A stretch of DNA of 64,000 nt from Schaedlerella arabinosiphila (GTDB taxonomy: Bacteria > Bacillota > Clostridia > Lachnospirales > Lachnospiraceae), in assembly GCF_003885045.1 (NCBI RefSeq), contig NZ_RHJS01000002.1, positions 2,170,001 to 2,234,000 of the forward strand. Direction: 5' to 3'. A program made the translations under genes and the position numbers. The notes under the pieces are model-generated. The model was not told the DNA's origin, made no database searches, and was given only the letters and a program-made list of their open reading frames with translations. The number at the start of each line of letters is the position of its first letter. Position 1 is the first letter of the stretch. Positions 56,640-64,000 of this stretch are shown here, one piece after another.

Positions 56640-58066
56640 CAGGACTCGGCTCCTCTCTTTTCCATCAATTGATCATGGATCGACAGCATCTCTTCATGTG
56701 AAAGGCTGTAAAAACGGAGCGCAATCACATTGATCACCCATCCGACGATCGGAATGATCACAAAGCAGGCTAACGTGATCATGCGGATCTCTCCGGAAAT
56801 AGCGTCTCCCGGCTGCGGCAGCGTGCTTGTGTACCCGATCCCGGCAAGCAGAAATCCAACAATCGTTGTGGAAAGGGAACTGACCACCTTATCAACAAAG
56901 GAAAAAATCGTTCCGATAATGCCGGGCGCGTAAGCGCCGGTCCTGGTAACTTCATAATCGGTACAGTCGGCGATCATAGGCATGTTCATAGAGGTAGAAA
57001 CGGTTTTTGACCCATTTCCCAAAATATAAAGCACAACAAAAAGGATCGTTATAAAATTGACAGAGGAAAAGGTAACCGTCCCAGGCGTTATTGTCATGAT
57101 CAGCACGCCAAGAAACGCATACAGGACAATATTGGCAATCGAAAAATTCTTCATTGTATCCTTAAAGCCTTTTTTCTTGGCGTATTCGGTTCCAAGGAGG
57201 GTGATGATAATGCTGGGGATCATCATGATGATGCCCATGGTTCCGTTTAACGCGTAATTTCCCAGGATGATCCCAAACAGCATGACCGTTACCGACGTAT
57301 TGCTTGCGCACATAGACGCCACCTTATCCGAAGCGCAGGAAACGATCAGAAGCTGCAGTGGGCGGTTGTTTTTGATAATATCAAGGTATTCCCTGATGGA
57401 TACTTTCTTGCCGTCGCCGGCTCCCCAGTTTTCAGGAACGTCACGCGTCCAGAGCGCCGCGATCGCGAATGCGGTGAAAAGTCCCGCTACGGCCATGGCA
57501 ATGAGAAAGAATTCCTGCAGCGCCTCTGTTGTAAAGCCCTGGTACTTTGCCGCAATATAATTTGACGCAAATGCGGGAACCAGCATAAATACAAAACTAT
57601 TGATGATCGCATTCGCCCTTGTGATAATCGGCCGCTGTTCCGGGTCGATGGTGATACAGGTCTGTCCTGCTTTTGAACAGGCGGTCTGGAATGTATATCC
57701 AAAGATATAGAAAATATAACATACCACAAACAATGCAACCCTTGCGCTTTCGCTTCCAATCGACGGGGCCGCCAAAAACATGAGGCCCAGGCTGATCAGC
57801 ATCAAGCCATATCCCAGCAGGATCATCGGCCTGAACTTGCCGAATCTTCCGCCGGTATGATCAATAATCCAACCGATCACCGGATCCGTGACTGCGTCCC
57901 AGATCCTCATCGCTGTCAAAAAAGTCGAGATAAACACAACCGAGGTGCCGATTGCGCCAGTGTACAGATAACTCACAAATGACATTAACATCATAATGAT
58001 ATTTGTTGCCGCATCATTAAATGGAAATAAAATTAATTGCCAGGTTTTTGCTTTTTCGTTTTTCAT
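56639..58066 (-). CDS. GPH-family (MFS) sugar/glycoside symporter
   Basis: 475 residues, twelve membrane segments, of the glycoside-pentoside-hexuronide:cation group. Typical pieces are LFPFNDAATNIIMMLMSFVS, RIWDAVTDPVIGWIIDHTGG, RFGKFRPMILLGYGLMLI and, in the second half, SMNMPMIADCTDYEVTRTG. The start at 58066 has GAGGG eight bases upstream. First gene of the catabolic operon, controlled from the 58150-58205 region by the divergent AraC regulator. Confidence 0.9.
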   Translation of the reverse strand: MKNEKAKTWQLILFPFNDAATNIIMMLMSFVSYLYTGAIGTSVVFISTFLTAMRIWDAVTDPVIGWIIDHTGGRFGKFRPMILLGYGLMLISLGLMFLAAPSIGSESARVALFVVCYIFYIFGYTFQTACSKAGQTCITIDPEQRPIITRANAIINSFVFMLVPAFASNYIAAKYQGFTTEALQEFFLIAMAVAGLFTAFAIAALWTRDVPENWGAGDGKKVSIREYLDIIKNNRPLQLLIVSCASDKVASMCASNTSVTVMLFGIILGNYALNGTMGIIMMIPSIIITLLGTEYAKKKGFKDTMKNFSIANIVLYAFLGVLIMTITPGTVTFSSVNFITILFVVLYILGNGSKTVSTSMNMPMIADCTDYEVTRTGAYAPGIIGTIFSFVDKVVSSLSTTIVGFLLAGIGYTSTLPQPGDAISGEIRMITLACFVIIPIVGWVINVIALRFYSLSHEEMLSIHDQLMEKRGAES

Positions 58067-58149
58067 CGTTCTTTCCCTCATTCTTTCAGGTGGATTTTCA
58101 TTTGATCTTTCAAAGTAACTGCGGAACCCAGGATCTCGTACTTAGCTTT

Positions 58150-58219
58150 ATTATATCGGACTGCCCGATTCATGGTTCGTATAAAAATAATTGATATTCG
58201 TATAATTTTGACTTATAAT
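58150..58219. promoter_or_regulatory. Divergent promoters with 21-bp-spaced AraC-type repeats
   Basis: For the AraC gene: TTGATA (58191-58196), 17 bases, TATAAT (58214-58219). For the MFS operon: TATAAT on the minus strand (58150-58155) with no good -35. Between them TTCGTATAA occurs twice as direct repeats, at 58176-58184 and 58197-58205, exactly 21 bp apart. One repeat abuts the missing -35 of the MFS promoter, the other follows the -35 of the regulator promoter. Confidence 0.65.
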
Positions 58220-58302
58220 AAGAATACTCCCGGAAAATCAGCCATAAAGACGGGTGCAGAGGACTTTCCGAGAGTACTCAGTAAAAAACAGGAGGTATTG
58301 AT

Positions 58303-59547
58303 ATGCCACAAAATAAAACTTATCTGGGAACGATTTCAGAACCTGTCTGGCATATGCTGCGGCAGCTGTTCAAAAGTTTATGCGATATTAATATTTTGAT
58401 ATATCAGAAGAAAAGCTGTTCGGATCTTGAATCGATTGATCTCAAGTTCCGAACCTATTTTGAAGATGCCGAAAAACAATATCAGAATCTGTCCAATTTT
58501 GCTGATGCCGTCATTCCGGATCAATATTACATCTGCCATGATCCCTATCTGCATCATTATATTTTAACCCGAAGCAGTATGTATCCTGATGAAGTGATAT
58601 CGATAGGGCCGTTTCTTATGTCCGAGCCAACGGAATACTATTTTAACAAAATTTTATGTTCCTCAAAGCATATCAATGTCACAGATCTTAAATATTTAAA
58701 GCATTTTTATATGCATCTTCCTGTGATAAAGGATGAATTGTCCCTGATTGAAGCCATAAACGAGATTTTTAGTTATGCTGAGATTGATGCTTCCGATTTT
58801 CGTATCGTGCGTCCAGAATTCCGTCCCGACCCTGATGTGAAAAGACATGAGCCTCAAAAAGCCACTTCAAAATCAGACGTGGAAAGATGGGCGGCGCGCG
58901 CAAAAATCGAGAACCAGATCCTGTCCGCATTGGCCAAAGGGGACTATGCCAACGCTTCCAGGCATTCCAAATATCTGATAGAACAACCCTCGCCTCAGAG
59001 AGTGGTGAACAACCTGCTGGATACCAAGCTCATGGTTTACGCAATGAATGCGCTGTTCCGGAAGACCGCCGAATCCTCCGGTGTACATCCCTATTATTGT
59101 TATGAGGTAAATTTCAGATATATACAGGAGATCAACGCAGCGGCTACGGTCACCCAGTTAAAAGTCCTGAGTGGAAAGATGGTGCACAAATATTGCCTGC
59201 TGGTCCAGAATAAGCGCCATGAAAACTGCTCTCCTGTTGTTTCTTCCGCAATAAACGAAATCGACTTAAACCTTGGTTCCGCAATTTCACTTGATTCTAT
59301 CGCAAGGAAATTAAATGTAAACAAAAACTATCTGTCCAGGACTTTTCATAAAGAAATAGGACAGACCCTCACGAATTATATCAATTCCGAACGGATACGG
59401 ACTTCCCTGAATATGCTCCTGACCACCAACGCGTCCATAACAGAAATTGCCGCTAACGTGGGAATTTATGATGTAAATTATTATACGAAGCTTTTTAAAA
59501 AGATTTATGGGAAGACACCGACAATGTATAGAAAGGAACTCTGGTAA
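58303..59547 (+). CDS. AraC-family transcriptional regulator
   Basis: 414 residues. A 300-residue N-terminal sensing part with no membrane segment is followed by two helix-turn-helix motifs (about 310-414): INLGSAIS-type start SSAINEIDLNLGSAISLDSI, RKLNVNKNYLSRTFHKEIGQ, then the second with ITEIAANVGIYDVNYYTKLF and KKIYGKTPTMYRKEL. GGAGG seven bases before the ATG. Divergent from the MFS-esterase-nucleoside hydrolase operon that it most likely activates. Confidence 0.92.
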   Translation: MPQNKTYLGTISEPVWHMLRQLFKSLCDINILIYQKKSCSDLESIDLKFRTYFEDAEKQYQNLSNFADAVIPDQYYICHDPYLHHYILTRSSMYPDEVISIGPFLMSEPTEYYFNKILCSSKHINVTDLKYLKHFYMHLPVIKDELSLIEAINEIFSYAEIDASDFRIVRPEFRPDPDVKRHEPQKATSKSDVERWAARAKIENQILSALAKGDYANASRHSKYLIEQPSPQRVVNNLLDTKLMVYAMNALFRKTAESSGVHPYYCYEVNFRYIQEINAAATVTQLKVLSGKMVHKYCLLVQNKRHENCSPVVSSAINEIDLNLGSAISLDSIARKLNVNKNYLSRTFHKEIGQTLTNYINSERIRTSLNMLLTTNASITEIAANVGIYDVNYYTKLFKKIYGKTPTMYRKELW

Positions 59548-59609
59548 GGTTCCATCCTGCCCTGGTTTTACTGTTGGATCGCACTGCTTTGCCAGTAACA
59601 TAAAAAAAC

Positions 59610-59655
59610 TCCTTTTTGAGAAGATTTTTATCTTCTTATCAAAAAGGAATTTTTT
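59610..59655 (+). terminator. Bidirectional terminator between the AraC and CMD-cupin genes
   Basis: TCCTTTTTGA (59610-59619) pairs with TCAAAAAGGA (59639-59648), with an inner GAAGAT/ATCTTC stem. Six T follow on the plus strand and seven on the minus strand, so it serves both convergent genes. Confidence 0.85.
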
Positions 59656-59768
59656 CTCTATTGCCCTCATACACAGACTTCTCATTTTACATGATGAGAT
59701 TTATAAAGTCCAATTTTATATCTCGATATCACGCGCGCAGCCCTTCTTTATCTTCTCTGATCCATACC

Positions 59769-60524
59769 TTACTTCAGACTGTTATATGTTCTATCGTCTA
59801 CCGCTTCCAGCCACTCATTAGAACCGTTCTCACCAGGAACTTCAACCGCCAGATGCGAAAACCAGCTGTCTTTTGCCGCGCCGTGCCAGTGCTTTACGCC
59901 GACCGGGATATTGACAACGTCTCCGGGGCGGAGTTCCTGCGCCTCTTTTCCTTCTTCCTGGTAATACCCACGCCCTGCGACACAGACCAGAATCTGCCCG
60001 CCGCCTTTATCCGCATGATGGATATGCCAGTTGTTGCGGCATCCCGGCTCAAATGTCACATTGAAAATCCCAACCTGTGATGTGGAAAGCGGGGCAAGGA
60101 AACTTCGTCCGGTAAAATACTGTGCAAAGCCATCATTAGGCTTGCCGATAGGAAACACCATCTCCGCGGCATGAACAGCTTTTGCATCTCCACCCGCAGT
60201 CTCATCTTTCCACACATCCTTTGCCAGACCAAACACTGCCCAACCCTTTGGCCATCCTGCATAAAAAGCGGCATGGGTGATGATTGCCGCGGCTTCCGCT
60301 TTCGTCACGCCATGTGCCTTTGCGTTTTCCAGATGGTAAAGCAGCGAAGAATCCGTAATACCAGAAGACATCAGCGCCACCATCGTTACAATGCAGCGTG
60401 TTTTCAGGTCAATATCCTGATTGTTCCAGTTTTCCCCAAACAGCACATCGTCATTATAGTGCGCAAATTCCGGCGCAAAGTCGCCTAACTGCATCTTTCC
60501 TGCTGTCTGTATAATTTTCTCCAT
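59769..60524 (-). CDS. Carboxymuconolactone decarboxylase-like/cupin fusion protein
   Basis: 251 residues. Residues about 25-110 are a CMD/AhpD-like domain (TRCIVTMVALMSSGITDSSL, AHGVTKAEAAAIITHAAFYA, though without a CxxC), and 150-235 are a cupin with NNWHIHHADKGGGQIL and PVGVKHWHGA, likely metal-binding His. Fusion proteins of this kind accompany aldo/keto reductases and flavodoxins in gut Firmicutes; the reaction is unknown. AGGAGG upstream; 19 bases after the reductase gene. Confidence 0.88.
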   Translation of the reverse strand: MEKIIQTAGKMQLGDFAPEFAHYNDDVLFGENWNNQDIDLKTRCIVTMVALMSSGITDSSLLYHLENAKAHGVTKAEAAAIITHAAFYAGWPKGWAVFGLAKDVWKDETAGGDAKAVHAAEMVFPIGKPNDGFAQYFTGRSFLAPLSTSQVGIFNVTFEPGCRNNWHIHHADKGGGQILVCVAGRGYYQEEGKEAQELRPGDVVNIPVGVKHWHGAAKDSWFSHLAVEVPGENGSNEWLEAVDDRTYNSLK

Positions 60525-60543
60525 TGTCTTATCCTCCTGTCAT

Positions 60544-61554
60544 TTATACCACATTTCCTGCTTTTTGTTTGCCGTTCTGTGCCATAACGCCCGCAAGGGC
60601 ATGGGGAACATACAGCTCCTCCAGATAATGGGTCTCGGCTTCCGTCAGTTCCAACTCCACCGCTTTTGCCGCGCCATCCACATGGGAAGTCTTTGTCGCT
60701 CCCACTACAGGCGCTGTCACCTTCGTCAGAAGCCACGCAAGGGAAACCTCCGTCATGGAAACATCCCTTTTTTCTGCGATTTCTTCTACACGCCGTATAA
60801 CCTTTCTGTCAGCCTCCGCCGTATCGTCATATTTGAACCGCGCATAAGCATCCTGTTCCAGCCGCTTTGAAGTTTCTCCGGGGTGGCGGGATAACCTTCC
60901 GCTTGCCAGCGCACTGTATGGTGTCATGGCAATATTTTCCGAATAACAGAAAGGCACCATTTCCCGTTCTTCCTCACGGGCGATCAGGTTATAATGCCCC
61001 TGGATGGATACAAACTCTGCAAACCCCTGTGACCTCGCATAGTAATTCGCCTTGGCAAGCTGCCACGCAAAACAATTGGAAATACCAATATAACGAGCTT
61101 TTCCTGCCTTGACGGCATTATTAAGTCCCTCCATAATCTCCTCCATAGGGGTATGGTAATCCCACATATGGCAGATGTAGAGATCGACATGATCCATGCC
61201 AAGATTTTCAAGGCTCTTATTCAGGTAATTTTCAATGTGCCGCTGCCCGCTGACCCCGGAATCAATTTCTTCCTGTGTACGCGGGGTAAACTTTGTGGCA
61301 ATCACATATTCATCACGCTTTGCAAAATCCCGGAGCGCCTTCCCGACAAACTGCTCACTGGTTCCATTCTGATAGGCAATCGCCGTATCATAAAAATTGA
61401 TGCCAAGCTCCAGACCATGCTTTATAATCTCCCTTGTCCGGCTTTCATCCACTGTCCAGCTATGCTGTCCGGCAGCCGCATCGCCAAATCCCATACACCC
61501 CATACAAATGCGGGACACTTTTAAATCCGATTTTCCTAAATTTGTATACTTCAT
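60544..61554 (-). CDS. Aldo/keto reductase
   Basis: NAD(P)H-dependent oxidoreductase, 336 residues, of the AKR superfamily (YhdN/GSP69-like branch). The catalytic tetrad is seen as INFYDTAIAYQNG (Asp, Tyr), VIATKFTPR (Lys) and DLYICHMWDYH (His). The C-terminal cofactor region includes VSLAWLLTKVTAPVVGATKT. AAAGGA before the ATG. Co-transcribed with the CMD-cupin gene; the LysR gene further upstream is the likely regulator of this redox cluster. Confidence 0.92.
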   Translation of the reverse strand: MKYTNLGKSDLKVSRICMGCMGFGDAAAGQHSWTVDESRTREIIKHGLELGINFYDTAIAYQNGTSEQFVGKALRDFAKRDEYVIATKFTPRTQEEIDSGVSGQRHIENYLNKSLENLGMDHVDLYICHMWDYHTPMEEIMEGLNNAVKAGKARYIGISNCFAWQLAKANYYARSQGFAEFVSIQGHYNLIAREEEREMVPFCYSENIAMTPYSALASGRLSRHPGETSKRLEQDAYARFKYDDTAEADRKVIRRVEEIAEKRDVSMTEVSLAWLLTKVTAPVVGATKTSHVDGAAKAVELELTEAETHYLEELYVPHALAGVMAQNGKQKAGNVV

Positions 61555-61612
61555 TATTTTCCTTTCCGCCGTTGTCAGCTACTGTATTTATAGTATTTTG
61601 CCTGATTTTGAT

Positions 61613-61827
61613 GTCAATGCAATGTATAAATCCAAAATCAATATAATCGGTCTGCAGTGCTTTCATCTGCCAGTCAACTGAACGCTTGACGGTATCCAGA
61701 TTTGTTGTCCATCCATAACAGCCTTAATCTCATACAAGTCTGCGCCTGCCGCCTCTGACAGTTTCCATGCTGCTTTGGCCGTCACGCCGCTTGCTGAAAA
61801 ATATGCTACTAACATTTTTTTGCTCAT
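61613..61827 (-). pseudogene. Flavodoxin N-terminus joined to an internal aldo/keto reductase piece
   Basis: An ATG at 61827 with GGAGG upstream encodes KMLVAYFSASGVTAKAAWKL and SEAAGADLYEIK (61720-61827), the FMN-loop start of a flavodoxin. The sequence then changes, in another frame, to TNLDTVKRSVDWQMKALQTD and YIDFGFIHCID (about 61613-61709), an interior piece of a different aldo/keto reductase. Neither continues. Two genes were joined by deletion and both are dead; the annotated-looking 84-codon frame is a by-product. Confidence 0.7.
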
Positions 61828-61886
61828 TACAATTACCTCCATAATTTTATGATTCATGACAATAGAATTCTTGCGAATCATGAATT

Positions 61887-62420
61887 CTATTGTTTGATCA
61901 CCTGAAAAGTTTTCCACTTTCCGGTTCTTTCCCTCCGAATAAACAGAACAGCCCTGACTACCCAGTCACACACCATGGCAAGGGCAATCCCGATCACACC
62001 CATCTGCAGGGTGATCCCCAGCAGATACGACAAAAGCAGACGCACCGCAACCGTAGAAACAACTGACACATACATGGTAAATTTTACGTCCCCAGCTGCA
62101 CGAAGTCCGTTGCTGAGCGCCCCGGAAAAAGGATAGAAGGTAGCATTGAACACATTATGGATCAGCACCAGCCAGACTACCAGCCGTTTTGTTTCCGGCG
62201 ACAGCGAATAAAAATGCAGAAACACCGGGGTTAGAAGAAAGACCAAAAGGTTCCATACCGCCGAAACGAAAAGCGTCAGCTTTGTAAGTTTCTTAAAGTG
62301 ATATTCTGCCGCCCCTGCATTGTAAACGGCAAGAGCCGGATAGGAATAGGCTGAAATTCTCATGTATATCATACATGCCTCCATGACCGGCTGCTCCACT
62401 TTTCCAAACAGCAGACACAA
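61887..62420 (-). pseudogene. MATE transporter remnant
   Basis: About 178 codons hold MATE second-half sequence, starting LCLLFGKVEQPVMEACMIYM. Near 62306 it jumps from ALAVYNAGAA to EYHFKKLTKLTLFVSAVWNL, skipping part of the normal protein, and then continues to the end. The N-terminal half is absent and its 5' side is fused to a flavodoxin fragment. Not a functional pump. Confidence 0.7.
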
Positions 62421-62583
62421 CATCGCCCATCACTGCATCCGGAGCCAGCTTTGAGATTGCTGTCAGGCTCTGACCAAACCGTCCTCCACCGTGGGAACAG
62501 AAAGGAATGATTGTTTTCCCACATGCGCACAGCATAAAGAGCATAGCAACTGTCAAAACAGCGAATGCACGGATTTTTTTCAT
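62421..62583 (-). pseudogene. Lipoprotein signal peptide joined to a flavodoxin C-terminus
   Basis: The ATG at 62583 opens a lipoprotein signal (MKKIRAFAVLTVAMLFMLCAC-G, lipobox LCAC) and passes straight into KTIIPFCSHGGGRFGQSLTA and ISKLAPDAVMGD, the end of a flavodoxin domain. A secreted lipoflavodoxin with its middle deleted is the simplest reading. The frame then runs on into MATE sequence. Confidence 0.65.
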
Positions 62584-62604
62584 CGTGATCCTCCTTCCTT
62601 CTCT

Positions 62605-62815
62605 TCATTTTTCTGCACAGAGTTTTTTGATGTGGGAATACTTGCGATCCCCTTCGATATATAACAGGCAGCAAAAACCCAAACTGCTGCTTAAGGAACA
62701 TATAAGAAAAAATATCCTTTCTGCCAAAGAGATACAGCCCGTACATGGCAAGCAAGGCTGCCATCACTCGTAAAATCCATGTAACAGCCTGTGGTTTTTC
62801 CTTGCTGCCTGTCAA
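62605..62815 (-). pseudogene. Small membrane protein with a frame-breaking internal deletion
   Basis: The ATG at 62815 encodes about 48 residues with one membrane segment (AVTWILRVMAALLAMYGLYL, then FGRKDIFSYMFLKQQF). After it, another frame gives YIEGDRKYSHIKKLCAEK and a stop at 62605, which looks like the natural C-terminus. The region is 211 bp, so the two parts are out of frame. Family not identified. Confidence 0.55.
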
Positions 62816-62822
62816 TTCTTTT

Positions 62823-63023
62823 CTATTTTTGTTCTTTCATTTTGCAGATGATGTAATCAATCTCGTCAAGGGACTGCTGCTTTCCATGTATTTCATCCAG
62901 TAATTGATACCGGCATTTCCGCAGCATCCGTATCTGTATCTCCTTATCATCGCACCTGGTTATTTCCTCAATCCTCTCTTTACTGAAGCCGGCTTTGGAA
63001 AGAGCATAGATATCTGGTTCCAT
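62823..63023 (-). CDS. Small helical protein of unknown function
   Basis: 66 residues, entirely helical and charged (LSKAGFSKERIEEITRCDDK, RKCRYQLLDEIHGKQQSLDE, IDYIICKMKEQK). It resembles the effector-side helices of MerR regulators without the DNA-binding domain. Similar small genes are found on their own in Firmicutes, so it may be complete, or the rest of a MerR gene after loss of its 5' part. A GGGG-type site (AGAAGGGGATG) is weak and close. Confidence 0.5.
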   Translation of the reverse strand: MEPDIYALSKAGFSKERIEEITRCDDKEIQIRMLRKCRYQLLDEIHGKQQSLDEIDYIICKMKEQK

Positions 63024-63135
63024 GAAAAAGCATCCCCTTCTAAATCAAAAATGTAAGTGCGGTTCCGAAGCTGCCTGCCTCATCCCTGCACTTACATTAT
63101 AATCATATGCCTGACACATATCAAATACTTAGTTT

Positions 63136-64000
63136 TTATATCTCACTCATGCTTAAAAAGCATTTTGCGTATTCTATAAATTTTGTAGCCGCCAGACTAA
63201 ATGGCTGTTCCCGTTTCCATGCCAAAACACACGTTGCCATAAGCTCCGGATACAGCGGCCGGCAGACAATCTTTGATGAGTCCCAAAAAGGAACCGCGCC
63301 TTCAATAACCAAAGAATATGCCAGCCCCCTGCTTACCATAACCGCACTATTGGTACTCAGATTACTGGTAAACAAGATATTCAGATTTTTATAATAGTCC
63401 CCAAACCAGCTTGCCAATTCACTCTGCACCTGCATTCTTCGCGGAAGAATCAACGGCAGTTCTGCCAGTTCGTCTGCCTTGACATACTTTTTCCCTGCAA
63501 GCGGATCATCCGGCGGCATCAAAGCTACCCATCTCTCTTTCATATTCAGGCGGATAAACTCATATTTTCCCATCTCAATCGGCTCCAGGAGCAATCCTAA
63601 ATCAAGCAGTCCCTTATCCATCTGTTCTTTTACCAAATCCGCAGTCGCTGTAAACAGGTCAAAAGTAACAAGGGGATATTTTTGATGGAAATTCCGAATC
63701 AGATCCGAAAGCATCTGCACAGACGCAACTTCCCCGCATCCAATAGAAATCTTTCCCTCTACCTGTTCTTCCTGCTCTACCAATTCTTTTTCTGTTTTAT
63801 CAACCAACTGTAGAATTTCCTCTGCCCGGCGCCGGAGCAGCAGACCTTCATTCGTCAGCCGAATCTTCCGTGTCCCTCTGTCAAACAATCGCACACCAAT
63901 TTCTTCCTCCATCTGTGCAAGTTGGCGGGAAAGCGTCGGCTGTGTAATATGTAAAACTTCTGCGGCTTTTGTAATGCTTTCTTCCCTGACTACGCTAAGG
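63136..64000 (-). CDS. LysR-family transcriptional regulator, 5' end outside the window
   Basis: The gene enters from the right edge in frame: the last 29 codons before the ATG at 63912 encode REESITKAAEVLHITQPTLS and RQLAQ, the LysR helix-turn-helix, so 63912 is an internal Met. Visible length is 288 codons; only about 10 residues are missing. The effector domain starts near GKISIGCGEVASVQMLSDLI. Likely regulates the adjacent redox genes and the lost flavodoxin genes. Confidence 0.9.
   Translation of the reverse strand, partial: LSVVREESITKAAEVLHITQPTLSRQLAQMEEEIGVRLFDRGTRKIRLTNEGLLLRRRAEEILQLVDKTEKELVEQEEQVEGKISIGCGEVASVQMLSDLIRNFHQKYPLVTFDLFTATADLVKEQMDKGLLDLGLLLEPIEMGKYEFIRLNMKERWVALMPPDDPLAGKKYVKADELAELPLILPRRMQVQSELASWFGDYYKNLNILFTSNLSTNSAVMVSRGLAYSLVIEGAVPFWDSSKIVCRPLYPELMATCVLAWKREQPFSLAATKFIEYAKCFLSMSEI

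Overview
The window reads as a chromosomal segment of a Gram-positive Clostridia genome, most likely a gut Lachnospiraceae. Reasons: strong AGGAGG-type ribosome binding sites, the Firmicutes-style order rimP-nusA-ylxR-ylxQ-infB-rbfA-nrnA-truB-ribF-rpsO, GHKL/LytTR two-component systems, BlaI/BlaR1, and anaerobe-type amine and nucleoside metabolism. The species cannot be named from sequence alone. No tRNA, rRNA or CRISPR array was seen.

0-15.5 kb is core genome on the minus strand. It holds the branched-chain amino acid operon ilvB-ilvN-ilvE with a clear terminator, then rpsO, a Na/Pi symporter with a PhoU domain lying between rpsO and ribF, and the long translation/transcription operon from rimP (promoter at 15449-15477) to ribF. 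InfB carries an expanded Gly/Arg/Gln tandem repeat in its N-terminus.

15.5-30.4 kb is regulatory and accessory. It holds a CPBP membrane protease, a pair of palindromic hairpins, a Cof-type HAD phosphatase, and a BlaI-BlaR1 cassette that appears to co-transcribe an unrecognised 540-residue coiled-coil protein. Two GHKL/LytTR two-component systems follow, one of them divergent from a BceAB-type ABC transporter. Between them is an AAA-ATPase/PD-(D/E)XK protein whose gene carries an in-frame 84-bp insert made largely of two perfect palindromes.

30.4-34.2 kb is a head-to-tail pair of 1902-bp group IIC introns, placed just after the rho-independent terminator of a cytidylate-kinase-like gene. The copies differ at 15 positions. 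All nine in the maturase ORF are synonymous, and three in the RNA keep the folded structure.

35-43 kb is the agmatine deiminase pathway: AguD antiporter, agmatine deiminase, putrescine carbamoyltransferase, carbamate kinase and an NhaC antiporter, divergent from a membrane-bound LuxR-type regulator (AguR-like).

43-51.5 kb is an efflux region: a MATE pump, an internally deleted kinase, a heterodimeric ABC exporter and a permease remnant, divergent from a LysR gene. A near-perfect CIRCE (HrcA) element sits in the MATE leader. A second MATE pump follows, with a terminator hairpin immediately before its ribosome binding site (attenuation).

51.5-59.6 kb is a carbohydrate/nucleoside module (GH3 hydrolase, HAD phosphatase, nucleoside hydrolase, esterase, GPH transporter) under a divergent AraC regulator with 21-bp-spaced direct repeats. 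59.7-64 kb is a redox cluster (CMD-cupin, aldo/keto reductase, LysR) with a chain of decayed flavodoxin, aldo/keto reductase, MATE and membrane-protein fragments. Across 43-63 kb several genes survive only as N- and C-terminal ends joined by internal deletions, a recurring and unusual pattern.
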